This document shows positions 8,745 through 17,310 of a stretch of 64,000 nt of DNA, piece by piece. Positions within the stretch are counted from its first letter, which is position 1, and every line of letters begins with the position of its first letter. Both the position numbers and the translations under genes were made by a program. The notes below the pieces were generated by a model. The model saw only the letters and a program-made list of their open reading frames with translations, had not been told where the DNA came from and ran no database searches. The stretch comes from CAZHCA01 sp964530825 (GTDB lineage Bacteria; Bacteroidota; Bacteroidia; Chitinophagales; Saprospiraceae): positions 1 to 64,000 of the forward strand of contig CAZHCA010000021.1 of NCBI GenBank assembly GCA_964530825.1. The letters run 5' to 3'.

Positions 8745-10028
8745 ATGAAGGAAAACCTTCAATCCATCAAGCAGCGCTTCGGTATCATCGGACAGTCTGA
8801 GCAGCTCGACCGGGCCCTCTACACGGCCGTGAAGGTCGCCGGCACCGATCTGACCGTCCTCATCACCGGCGAAAGTGGCGTGGGTAAAGAGGTTTTCTCT
8901 CGCGTCATCCACACCCTGAGCCCGCGTAAGCACAACGGCTTCATTGCGATAAACTGCGGCGCCATTCCCGAAGGGACGATCAATTCCGAGCTCTTCGGAC
9001 ACGAAAAGGGTGCGTTCACAGGCGCAACCGGTGAACGCAAAGGCTATTTCGAGACCTACAACGGCGGCACCATCTTCCTGGATGAAATCGGCGAAATGCC
9101 TCCCGATACCCAATCGTATCTGTTACGCGTGCTGGAATCGGGCGAATTTATCCGCGTTGGATCCTCTAAAGTATTGCGCACCGACGTACGCATCATTGCA
9201 GCTACCAATGTCGATTTGCAAGAGAAAATTGATAAGGGCAAATTTCGCGAAGACCTCTTCTACCGTCTGAACACCGTCATGATCAACGTGCCGCCGCTGC
9301 GCGAGCGCACCGAAGATATTTATATGCTGTTCCGGAAGTTCGCCGTAGACTTCGCCGAAAAATACCGCATGCGGCCCATTCAGGTCGAACCCGAAGCCCG
9401 AAAACTATTGGAACACTACCGCTGGCCAGGCAACATCCGCGAGCTGAAAAATATGGCGGAAAAGATCTCAGCCCTCTCTGAAGACCGCGTCCTGACAGCC
9501 GACCGGCTGGTCGAAATCGTTCCCGACATCGTAAAACGCCACCTGCCTGCCATCGCAGAAGAGGTCGGGACCAATAATATGCAGGAACGAGAAATCCTCT
9601 ACAACCTGCTTTTTGATATGAAAAACGACCTGAACCTGCTCAAGGATCTGGTCTTTGAATTGATTAAAAACAATGACCTGCAGGTAGCCGATAAGCATAC
9701 CCTGCGCGCACTCAATGCCCCTGACGCCGTGCAAAATGCCGAATCCGGTCGGGAGTATAATTACTCCGACTATGAAAAACACACCCCCGACGATAAGGCC
9801 CCCGAGTATCCCAGTGGACAACGCTCGCCCATTATCATCAATGCCCCCGACAAGGAAGAATACGACAGCATAGAGATCCTGGACGAAAACCTCAGCCTGA
9901 TGGACAATGAGAAAGATTTGATCCAGAAGGCGCTGCGCAAGCACCACGGCAAGCGCAAAGAAGCCGCCAACGACTTAGGCATTTCTGAGCGTACCCTCTA
10001 CCGGAAAATCAAACAGTACAACTTGTAA
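8745..10028 (+). CDS. Sigma-54-dependent transcriptional activator lacking a receiver domain
   Basis: 427 residues. The AAA+ domain begins almost at the N-terminus (FGIIGQSEQLDRAL), with no response-regulator or sensory domain. Walker A GESGVGKE lies near residue 42, the sigma-54 contact loop GAFTGA near 90, and Walker B TIFLDEIGEM near 110, followed by the R-finger region LREDLFYRLN-like FREDLFYRLN and HYRWPGNIRELKN. A ~100-residue acidic linker leads to a Fis-type HTH (HGKRKEAANDLGISERTLYR). The usual product activates RpoN promoters; activity must be controlled by level or by a partner protein. It is 31 bp after miaB and 5 bp before lptE. Confidence 0.93.
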   Translation: MKENLQSIKQRFGIIGQSEQLDRALYTAVKVAGTDLTVLITGESGVGKEVFSRVIHTLSPRKHNGFIAINCGAIPEGTINSELFGHEKGAFTGATGERKGYFETYNGGTIFLDEIGEMPPDTQSYLLRVLESGEFIRVGSSKVLRTDVRIIAATNVDLQEKIDKGKFREDLFYRLNTVMINVPPLRERTEDIYMLFRKFAVDFAEKYRMRPIQVEPEARKLLEHYRWPGNIRELKNMAEKISALSEDRVLTADRLVEIVPDIVKRHLPAIAEEVGTNNMQEREILYNLLFDMKNDLNLLKDLVFELIKNNDLQVADKHTLRALNAPDAVQNAESGREYNYSDYEKHTPDDKAPEYPSGQRSPIIINAPDKEEYDSIEILDENLSLMDNEKDLIQKALRKHHGKRKEAANDLGISERTLYRKIKQYNL

Positions 10029-10033
10029 TTTCC

Positions 10034-10537
10034 ATGAATCGATTATGCAATACGCTGGGGGGTTGCGCCCTGCTCTTCTTGAGCGCATGCTATTCTTTCA
10101 GCGGCATCAGCATCGGACCTGATGTCGAAACCTTCTACGTTCGGCCCTTCGATAATAATGCACTTAATGCGGTGCCGAACCTAGAGCAAGACCTGACCGT
10201 TGATTTACAGGATAAAGTTCGGCTGGAATCCCGCCTGAATCTCGTCAATGAGAGCCAGGATCCCGACGTGATCTTTCGCGGTACTCTGGTCGATTTTCGA
10301 ATCTCTTCCGAGGCGCCACAGGCCGACCAAACCGTCGATATCAACCGGCTGACGGTCACCCTGGCAATAGAATACATCAATACGCCCGAGGAAAAGGAAT
10401 GGAAACGCAATTTTTCTTTTTTCTTTGACTTTCCCGCTACCACCGACTTAGCCTCGATCCAGGATGAAGCTATTCAAACAATCTCCGACCAGTTGATGGA
10501 AGATATCTTCAATGCGGCCTTCACAGAAGACTGGTAA
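10034..10537 (+). CDS. lptE: LptE-like outer-membrane LPS-assembly lipoprotein
   Basis: 167 residues. The signal ends in lipobox LSAC (Cys19), then YSFSGISIGPDVETFYVRPF, the typical LptE/RlpB start in Bacteroidota. LptE plugs the LptD barrel that inserts lipopolysaccharide in the outer membrane. The middle (VIFRGTLVDFRISSEAP) and the C-terminal SDQLMEDIFNAAF fit the family. Spacing of 5 bp after the sigma-54 gene indicates one transcript. Confidence 0.88.
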   Translation: MNRLCNTLGGCALLFLSACYSFSGISIGPDVETFYVRPFDNNALNAVPNLEQDLTVDLQDKVRLESRLNLVNESQDPDVIFRGTLVDFRISSEAPQADQTVDINRLTVTLAIEYINTPEEKEWKRNFSFFFDFPATTDLASIQDEAIQTISDQLMEDIFNAAFTEDW

Positions 10538-10640
10538 AAAAGACGCGCGAGGCGGCCCGAAGGCTACCATCGCGCACTTAACAAAATTTGGATCAGAATA
10601 GTATGCGAAATTTGTTCTTTTAAAACAGTCGCCAACTCGA

Positions 10641-11123
10641 CTATTGCAGTCGAAAGTAAACCGGTAGGACGACCATGGCCCGAACGCATTGACCGTCTTT
10701 GACGCCCGCACGCCAAGGTGGCATCTTGCGAACCACTCGGATTACCGCTTCGGTCATTTCTGCGCTTGGGCTATGCAATACCTGTACGGGACCGATGTAG
10801 CCATCCGATTCAATTAAGAACCGAAGAATGACCTTTCCTTCCCTTCCACCCTCGCGATCCGTCGGCGGATAGATCCCGTGGCGGTTAAAGAAAGTAGTTA
10901 ATGCCTCCGGACCTCCCGGAAAAAACGGCTCTCTATCAAGCTCGAAATGCCAAAATGGAACGAGTGCGATGTGCTCATCTTCGTAAGCTGATGCACGTGC
11001 GTAAACCTCGGTGAAAGCAAAGTCTGAATTATCTTGCAGAGAATCGCTATAAACAAAAAGCTGTGCAGGCAGCGCCGCGGACAGCGCCACCTGAATCAGC
11101 ATCACAAAATGGATACGTAGCAT
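10641..11123 (-). CDS. Secreted protein with TonB C-terminal-like domain
   Basis: 160 residues. An N-terminal hydrophobic segment ending SAALPAQ looks like a cleavable signal. The C-terminal ~95 residues (FPGGPEALTTFFNRHGIYPP, then GKVILRFLIESDGYIGPVQV and a terminal VVLPVYFRLQ) match the TonB C-terminal fold: a conserved P-x(n)-G-V-x-F-x-I-x-x-G pattern. There is no TM anchor or Pro-rich spacer as in energy-transducing TonB, so it may be a stand-alone periplasmic member of unknown partner. It converges with lptE. Confidence 0.7.
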   Translation of the reverse strand: MLRIHFVMLIQVALSAALPAQLFVYSDSLQDNSDFAFTEVYARASAYEDEHIALVPFWHFELDREPFFPGGPEALTTFFNRHGIYPPTDREGGREGKVILRFLIESDGYIGPVQVLHSPSAEMTEAVIRVVRKMPPWRAGVKDGQCVRAMVVLPVYFRLQ

Positions 11124-11664
11124 GGGGTTTAGGGTTTTAGGTGTTGGAGCCGAAGCCCCGCTGGGTTAAACTGTTGGGTTAAGATTTAATTTAATCGAGT
11201 TCATTCAGACGGTTCCGGGCTAGCAAATAGCTGCCGTATTGATAATGTATTGTGTTCTTTTCTCTTTAAAAAAGAATTTTCTTTTTCTGGTAAAATTGAA
11301 TTCCATAGACGTTTACCTTCAGCATGCATCATCATGGAAACGCCTGGTTGGTTAGCGGCATGATCGTGCAAAAAAAGCCGCTAAATACGGTATTATTGGA
11401 AACAACGCTCTGCAAACACTTTCGTATACGCTCGCAAAGGACAGGTAGCTATTTCATTCAGAGGGATTTAATGAAAACCCCACATTTCCTGAGCCTTGAA
11501 TAAAGGGGAGACGCGAATAGGTTGAGCTAAAATCTAGGAGAGATTAAGTAGGTTGTTAATCTAAAAGTAGATACAATTTATCGTCCTGTCAATTTGCTGA
11601 CTTTTTTTTAACTTATGAATATAAAATTAAAGCGAGGCTGCCCAAATACAGTTAAAAACTGTTA

Positions 11665-11687
11665 ACACCGGACCGGTGTGCTTTTTT
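11665..11687 (+). promoter_or_regulatory. Perfect palindrome followed by T run
   Basis: ACACCGG-A-CCGGTGT (11665-11679) is a perfect inverted repeat, followed by GCTTTTTT. As RNA it could fold a 5-bp stem with a 5-nt loop and a U tail (terminator-like). As DNA it could be an operator. No gene is seen just upstream on the + strand, so an unannotated short transcript or regulatory site is possible. Confidence 0.4.
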
Positions 11688-11828
11688 ATCGACGATTAAC
11701 CTGCATTCAGCGATCATCCCGGACAGACCATCCCCTCCCCTAAGGTTGCTCTCCAGCTCTACTATTAGGTAAACAGAGAAAACCATCAGATATGAACGAC
11801 CTATCCCGACGGATGGAAGGATACAAAC

Positions 11829-11887
11829 TTGATCTTATCGAAAAAAAGATTTAATATTTGCCTGAATTAATTTTTTGGTTAGTCTAA
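11829..11887 (+). promoter_or_regulatory. Putative promoter and DtxR/MntR-like box for the metal operon
   Basis: TTG (11829-11831) and AATATTTG (11853-11860), 21 bp apart, resemble a Bacteroidota promoter. About 18 bp downstream, TTAG-T-CTAA (11879-11887, flanked by GG and AT) is a short dyad like the core of DtxR/MntR sites. It lies 24 bp before the receptor start, where a metal-loaded repressor would block transcription. The match is short and unproven. Confidence 0.35.
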
Positions 11888-11911
11888 ATCATTGATTTAA
11901 TTAAAAATCTT

Positions 11912-14281
11912 ATGGGAAAGATCCTCCTTCTACTTGTATTCCTCGGGTGGGCCGGCTTACCGGCTCAAGGCCAAACGGCGGAGTTAAAAGGCACGATTCA
12001 GGACGGCGACCTCCCCATGGCTGGTGCCAACGTACAGCTGCAACAGGCCGAAAACACTAGAGCAACAACTACCACTGCCTCGGGAAGCTTTGAGTTTCAC
12101 AATATTCCTCCTGGGTTATACACGCTGCGGATCAGCTACCTCGGATACCGAACCCTTGAGGAAGAATTGGTGCTTGGGGAAGGAGAGGTAGTCAATCGGA
12201 CTTTTGAACTGCGGACCGACCGGCTAAATATCGACGGCGTAGTCATCAGCGCCACGCGCTACGCTCTGGACCGCTCCAGGGCGCCGGTTATGGTAAATAT
12301 TTTGGATAAAAAAGTATTTGAAGCCGCCTCGTCCATGTCGCTTGCCGAAGGCTTGATCTACCAACCGGGGGTGCGCATTGAAACCAACTGTCAAAATTGT
12401 GGCTTTACCCAGGTTCGCCTTAACGGTTTAGAAGGGGCTTATTCTCAAATACTGATTAACAGCCGGCCAGTATACAGCGCCCTGAATGGTGTATATGGCC
12501 TGGACCAAATTCCGGCAAATATTATCGAGCGGGTCGAGGTAGTGCGCAGCGGGGGGTCGGCCCTATATGGGTCCAATGCCATTGCGGGTACGATCAATAT
12601 TATCACAAAGGAACCGAGGTTCAATACTTGGTCGGTGAATAGCAACTTTGCCTTAATCGACGGCGAAGCACCCGATCATACCATTAACTTCAATGCATCT
12701 TTGGTCAGCGACGACCTCAATAGTGGCGTCACTTTTTACGGTATGCGCCGTCAGCGCGATGCCTACGATGCTAATGCCGACGGATTTTCCGAAATAACGC
12801 GCCTAGAAAATAACACCTTTGGCGCCAAAGCTTTTCTTAAACCAGGCGACCGCAGTGAAATCACCCTCGACTTCAGCGCCATCCAAGAGTATCGGCGTGG
12901 CGGTGACCGCCTGGAGTTGGCTCCACATTTTACCGATATCACCGAAGAGCTGGACCACAATACCTTACTCGGCGGAATCACCTACACCTTAGACGGACGC
13001 GACGGCAGCAGTCAGTTCTCGGCTTACCTTTCCGGCCAGACCACCCAACGCGATAGCTATTACGGAGGACTGGGCGGCGGCACCACACCTGCCGATAGCA
13101 CCCTAGCGCTCAATGCCTACGGCGCGACCGACGATCTGGCCCTGGTCGGTGGTGTTCAGTATGCGCGTACCTTCGACTCAAAAGATATACTGACTGTAGG
13201 TGTTGAAAATCAGTACAATGATGTACAGGACATCATCCCTGGCTATAACCGCCTGGTCGACCAGCAAGTCCACATGGTGGGCGTATACGGCCAATACGAG
13301 TGGAAACCCATAAACCAGGTTACTGCCTTACTGGGCGTACGGTATGACTACGCCACCGTAAATGGACTTTATGAAATCGGCAATATCGAACGCAGCGCTG
13401 GGGTCGACGTCGGTGTGCTCAGCCCGCGGCTCACCTTGCTATACGATATCAACAAATTCCTGCAATTCCGTGGCGGCTATGCCCGTGGTTTCCGAGCGCC
13501 CCAAGCCTTCAATGAAGATTTACACGTTGCTTCGGTAGGTGGCGAGCCTCAATTCGTGATACCTTCCGACGAACTGGAAACGGAATTCTCCAATGCCTTT
13601 ACTGCCTCGTTTAATTACACCCGCACGTTCGGGAATGTCCAAACCAACTTCTTAGTCGAAGGATTTTACACCCAGTTGGAAAATCCATTCACGATCGTAA
13701 GTACCGGCGCTACCCTTCCGAATGGATCTATCCTGGAAGAAGTGCGCAACGGGGCCGGTGCCAACGTCGGCGGTGTCAACTTTGACTTTGGTGTTACCCC
13801 TTCGGCTGCCCTCTTTTTCCAACTCGGTGGCACGTTACAAACCACTGGCTACGATGAAGCGCAAGTCTTATTCGAGCCCGAAAACGGCAGTGAAGCTACC
13901 CGCGTCGTCGTCGATGAATTTATCCGCAATCCGAATGTATACGGTTATTTTACCGCCCTGGTGGCACTTACCGACCGCCTCGATATCGACCTTACGGGCG
14001 CCTACACCGGCGCCATGATCGTTCCCCGGGTCGCAGATAGTGCCGGATCCCTGGACCTGGTAGATACCGATCCGTTTTTTGAGGTGAACCTTAAGCTAGC
14101 CTATCAATTTAGTTTATTGGATCGCTTTAGCCTGGAACTAAATGGCGGCGTGCAAAATATCCTGAATAGCTTCCAAGATGACTTTGATACAGGCCCTGCA
14201 CGGGATTCGGATTACGTGTACGGACCGGCCCGTCCGCGCACGTTTTTCCTGGGATTAAAATTTGGAGATTTTTTTAAATGA
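11912..14281 (+). CDS. TonB-dependent outer-membrane receptor, probable metal uptake
   Basis: 789 residues. Signal peptide ending PAQGQ, a carboxypeptidase-regulatory-like beta domain (about 22-105, including YTLRISYLGYRTLEEELVL), a plug (about 125-235, including VRSGGSALYGSNAIAGTINI and ITKEP) and a 22-strand-type barrel to the C-terminus (PRTFFLGLKFGDFFK). There is no SusC-length extension. The gene is 10 bp before a TroA/MntA-type binding lipoprotein and heads a five-gene metal operon, so it probably brings Mn, Zn or Fe, free or chelated, across the outer membrane. Substrate is inferred only from context. Confidence 0.92.
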   Translation: MGKILLLLVFLGWAGLPAQGQTAELKGTIQDGDLPMAGANVQLQQAENTRATTTTASGSFEFHNIPPGLYTLRISYLGYRTLEEELVLGEGEVVNRTFELRTDRLNIDGVVISATRYALDRSRAPVMVNILDKKVFEAASSMSLAEGLIYQPGVRIETNCQNCGFTQVRLNGLEGAYSQILINSRPVYSALNGVYGLDQIPANIIERVEVVRSGGSALYGSNAIAGTINIITKEPRFNTWSVNSNFALIDGEAPDHTINFNASLVSDDLNSGVTFYGMRRQRDAYDANADGFSEITRLENNTFGAKAFLKPGDRSEITLDFSAIQEYRRGGDRLELAPHFTDITEELDHNTLLGGITYTLDGRDGSSQFSAYLSGQTTQRDSYYGGLGGGTTPADSTLALNAYGATDDLALVGGVQYARTFDSKDILTVGVENQYNDVQDIIPGYNRLVDQQVHMVGVYGQYEWKPINQVTALLGVRYDYATVNGLYEIGNIERSAGVDVGVLSPRLTLLYDINKFLQFRGGYARGFRAPQAFNEDLHVASVGGEPQFVIPSDELETEFSNAFTASFNYTRTFGNVQTNFLVEGFYTQLENPFTIVSTGATLPNGSILEEVRNGAGANVGGVNFDFGVTPSAALFFQLGGTLQTTGYDEAQVLFEPENGSEATRVVVDEFIRNPNVYGYFTALVALTDRLDIDLTGAYTGAMIVPRVADSAGSLDLVDTDPFFEVNLKLAYQFSLLDRFSLELNGGVQNILNSFQDDFDTGPARDSDYVYGPARPRTFFLGLKFGDFFK

Positions 14282-14291
14282 GTAAAATTTT

Positions 14292-15209
14292 ATGATGTAC
14301 AAACTATGGATCGGAATGCTGCTCGCATTGTTGGTATGGAGTTGCGAGGCGCCGGCGCCAGCTTCAGATGACGCCCTGCTCCGCATCGTAGCTACAACCG
14401 GTATGGTAGCCGATATGGTAAAAAACGTAGGCGGCGATTCTGTACAGGTCAGCACGCTCATGGGGCCGGGAGTGGATCCTCACCTGTACAAGGCGACACA
14501 AGGCGATTTGCGTAAGCTCCAGGAAGCGGATATCATCTTTTACAATGGTTTGCGGCTGGAAGGCAAGATGGGTGAAATCTTTGAAAAACTTGGCCAGCTC
14601 AAAACGGTAGTCCCATTGGCACAGGGGATCGATTCAACCCAGCTTATGGCCGATCCCGTATACCAGGACGCATACGATCCGCACATCTGGTTCAATGTAG
14701 GTTTGTGGGCAACAACAGCCGATCAAGTTGCCCAAACCCTTGCAGCTGTTGATTCCGACAATCGAAGATATTACCGTGACAATGCTGAGGCCTACCAGGC
14801 GGAGCTGCAGCAGTTACACCGGTGGGTAGCCGGAGAAATCCAAAAAATTCCGGCTGAGCACCGTATTTTAATCACTGCTCACGATGCCTTTAACTATTTT
14901 GGCGAAGCATACGGGATTGAGGTACGAGGCCTGCAGGGGATTTCCACCCTATCGGAATTTGGCCTGAAAGACCGAGTCGATTTTGTCGACTTGATCGTCG
15001 AGCGCCAGATCAAGGCCGTCTTTGTAGAGACCTCGGTTTCGGAAAAAAATATCCAGGCCATCGTAGAGGCTTGCCGCCAGAAAGGGCACGAAGTCGCCAT
15101 CGGGGGCAAGCTTTACTCCGATGCCATGGGCGCTCCCGGCTCCGATGCGGGCGATTACCCCGGTATGGTACGCGCCAATGTACGCACGATAGTCGACGCT
15201 CTTTTGTAA
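14292..15209 (+). CDS. Metal ABC transporter substrate-binding lipoprotein (TroA/MntA type)
   Basis: 305 residues. Lipobox VWSC (Cys18). The cluster A-I binding-protein fold is clear: VATTGMVADMVKNVGGD, GPGVDPHLYKATQGD (His near 63), DPHIWFNVGLW (His near 132), ITAHDAFNYFGEAYG (His near 197), AVFVETSVSEKNIQAI and LYSDAMG (Asp near 278). Three His plus Asp/Glu are the ligands that bind Mn or Zn. No His-rich loop typical of ZnuA is present, which favours Mn/Fe. It sits between the receptor and the ATPase. Confidence 0.93.
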   Translation: MMYKLWIGMLLALLVWSCEAPAPASDDALLRIVATTGMVADMVKNVGGDSVQVSTLMGPGVDPHLYKATQGDLRKLQEADIIFYNGLRLEGKMGEIFEKLGQLKTVVPLAQGIDSTQLMADPVYQDAYDPHIWFNVGLWATTADQVAQTLAAVDSDNRRYYRDNAEAYQAELQQLHRWVAGEIQKIPAEHRILITAHDAFNYFGEAYGIEVRGLQGISTLSEFGLKDRVDFVDLIVERQIKAVFVETSVSEKNIQAIVEACRQKGHEVAIGGKLYSDAMGAPGSDAGDYPGMVRANVRTIVDALL

Positions 15210-15226
15210 AATTCAATGCAACGTGT

Positions 15227-16018
15227 ATGCGCATCGACGCTCCTGATCCGGTCGTTGAATTTCACGACCTCACCGTTTCTTACGATAAAAAACCAGTCCT
15301 CTGGAATATCGACATGACCCTGCCGCGGGGTGCACTAACGGGTATTATCGGACCCAATGGCGCCGGAAAATCGACGCTCATCAAGGCAGCCATGGGTCTG
15401 TTGCCGCTGGGTTCCGGATTTATCCGGCTGTTTGATCAGCCACTTGATGACGTAAGAGAACGGGTGAGCTACGTGCCCCAGCGCGAGACCATCGACTGGG
15501 ACTTTCCCACCTCGGTACTCGACGTCGTTCTCATGGGGCGCTACGGTAAACTAGGCCTATTGAAACGCCCCGGTAAAAAGGATAAAGCCATTGCCATGGA
15601 GTGTCTGGAAAAAGTAGGCATGGCCCCCCTCCGGCGGCGCCAGATTGCCCAGCTATCGGGCGGGCAGCAACAACGCGTCTTTCTGGGGCGGGCCCTGGCC
15701 CAGGAGGCGGATCTGTATTTTATGGACGAACCCTTCGCCGGGGTGGATGCCGCAACAGAATCGGCCATCCTGAGTATCTTGCGGGAGCTCACAGCTCAGG
15801 GCAAAACCGTCATCGTCGTGCACCACGACCTACAATCGGCCGCTGAATTCTTCGACTGGATCGTTTTGCTCAATTTGCGCCTGATTGCTTCGGGCCCCAT
15901 CACCGAGGTTTTTACCAATGCGCTTTTACAAGAAGCGTACGGAGGCAAACTGACAGTATTGGCGGAAGTAGGTGAACTCGTGCGCAAGCGTCAGATTCCC
16001 AGCCGTGAAAACTATTAA
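15227..16018 (+). CDS. Metal ABC transporter ATP-binding protein
   Basis: 263 residues from the ATG at 15227; an earlier in-frame start would overlap the upstream gene and adds non-family sequence. Walker A GPNGAGKST near residue 42, Q-loop VPQRETIDWDFP, signature LSGGQQQRVF near 143, Walker B LYFMDEPFAGVD and H-loop VVHHD are all present. It powers import through the two downstream permeases. The gene is 17 bp after the binding protein and 3 bp before the first permease. Confidence 0.95.
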   Translation: MRIDAPDPVVEFHDLTVSYDKKPVLWNIDMTLPRGALTGIIGPNGAGKSTLIKAAMGLLPLGSGFIRLFDQPLDDVRERVSYVPQRETIDWDFPTSVLDVVLMGRYGKLGLLKRPGKKDKAIAMECLEKVGMAPLRRRQIAQLSGGQQQRVFLGRALAQEADLYFMDEPFAGVDAATESAILSILRELTAQGKTVIVVHHDLQSAAEFFDWIVLLNLRLIASGPITEVFTNALLQEAYGGKLTVLAEVGELVRKRQIPSRENY

Positions 16019-16021
16019 GTT

Positions 16022-17308
16022 ATGGAAACGTTGCGATCATTTTTCTCTTTCAGCGATCCCAGCGTGGTTTCCGTTACGGTGGGCACTATTTTACTTACGG
16101 CTTCCTCTGCGGTCGTAGGTACCTTTACCTTTTTAAAGAAGCGGGCGCTGATCGGTGATGCCGTGGCCCATGCGGTTCTGCCCGGGGTATGCCTGGGTTT
16201 TTTACTGGCCGGCAATAAAAACCCGCTGTTGTTGATTGTCGGCGCCTTCGCAACAGGTTGGCTGTCACTGGTTACAATGGACATTATAACCGGGCGCTCC
16301 AAGATCAAACAGGATACGGCTATTGCGTTAGTCCTGTCGGTATTTTTCGGTATTGGGATTTTGCTGCTCACTTACATTCAGCAGCAGGGCAATGCCGCTC
16401 AAACCGGGCTGGATTCTTTCCTTTTCGGCAAAGCAGCGGCTTTGACCGGTAGAGACCTTTGGATGTTCGGTGCTGTTGCCTTCCTGTTATTACTCGTAGT
16501 AGGACTCTTCTTTAAAGAGTTGAAACTGATGGCATTTGACGAAAACTATGCCCGTGCTCTGGGTTTACCGGTACGCCGGCTCCGCTTGCTGTTTACGACC
16601 ATCACGGTTTTGGCCGTAGTGACAGGCATTCAGGCTGTCGGTGTTGTACTGATGGCTGCGATGCTCATTACCCCCGCAGCAGCAGCCCGCTTTTGGACTA
16701 ACGATGTTTTTGCCATGACTGCCTTTGCCGCCTTCCTAGGTGCCCTTTCGGGCCTGGTCGGCGCTTTTGTCAGCTATTCCGCGCCGACAATGCCCACTGG
16801 ACCCTGGATCGTGATGATCATTTCGGCGATCGCATTGCTTTCTTTTTTCCTGGCCCCGAAACGCGGCATCCTTGCCCGCAATTGGCAACAAGCGCAATTG
16901 CGCCGCCAGCTCATGGACGAGAACGTCCTCAAGGAGTTATTTCGCCTAGGAGAACGCGATGCCGCCCCTTTCCAACGCAGAACGGAAGCCACGCTGATTC
17001 AGGAACGGCATTTTCCGCCCGCCCAGCTACGGGCTTCGCTTAAGCGATTGCGGCGCCGGGGATTTTTACAAAGAAAAACCGGCGGTTGGCAACTGACCCA
17101 GTCAGGATTGGCCAAGGGCCGGCGCATGGTTAAACTGCACCGTTTGTGGGAAATGTATCTGACCGAATACCTCAAGATTGCTCCCGACCACGTGCACGAA
17201 GATGCCGAAACTATCGAACATGTTATCACCCCCGAGCTGGAGCGCGAACTCGAGCATATGCTCCGCTATCCGCCGACTGATCCCCACCATCGCAAAATTC
17301 CGTATTAA
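16022..17308 (+). CDS. Metal ABC permease fused to an MntR/DtxR-like regulatory domain
   Basis: 428 residues, much longer than the ~280 of ordinary ABC-3 permeases. Residues 1-285 form the membrane domain (LIGDAVAHAVLPGVCLGFLL; ALGLPVRRLRLLFTTITVLA; AAMLITPAAAARFW). The remaining ~140 hold a winged-helix-like part (FPPAQLRASLKRLRRRGFLQ, then WQLTQSGLAKGRRMVK) and the iron-dependent-repressor dimerisation helix region LHRLWEMYLTE and VHEDAETIEHVITPELE. The latter aligns by eye with MntR, keeping the His77, Glu99, Glu102 and His103 equivalents. The fusion may sense cytosolic metal to gate transport or to act on DNA from the membrane. Confidence 0.88.
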   Translation: METLRSFFSFSDPSVVSVTVGTILLTASSAVVGTFTFLKKRALIGDAVAHAVLPGVCLGFLLAGNKNPLLLIVGAFATGWLSLVTMDIITGRSKIKQDTAIALVLSVFFGIGILLLTYIQQQGNAAQTGLDSFLFGKAAALTGRDLWMFGAVAFLLLLVVGLFFKELKLMAFDENYARALGLPVRRLRLLFTTITVLAVVTGIQAVGVVLMAAMLITPAAAARFWTNDVFAMTAFAAFLGALSGLVGAFVSYSAPTMPTGPWIVMIISAIALLSFFLAPKRGILARNWQQAQLRRQLMDENVLKELFRLGERDAAPFQRRTEATLIQERHFPPAQLRASLKRLRRRGFLQRKTGGWQLTQSGLAKGRRMVKLHRLWEMYLTEYLKIAPDHVHEDAETIEHVITPELERELEHMLRYPPTDPHHRKIPY

Positions 17309-17310
17309 CC

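Larger units (their letters stand above)
11124..11911. other. Long intergenic region upstream of the metal-uptake operon
   Basis: About 790 AT-rich bases without a convincing gene. It contains a GC-rich palindrome (11665-11679), a 20-codon ORF at 11792-11854 (start MNDLSRRMEG) that could be chance, a promoter-like pair and a DtxR/MntR-like half-site pair just before the receptor gene. The rest shows no recognisable RNA or repeat. Confidence 0.5.

Noticed and set aside
10545..10575. GCGCGA/TCGCGC hairpin after lptE as a terminator
   Set aside because: The stem is short (6 bp), the loop long and no T tail follows.
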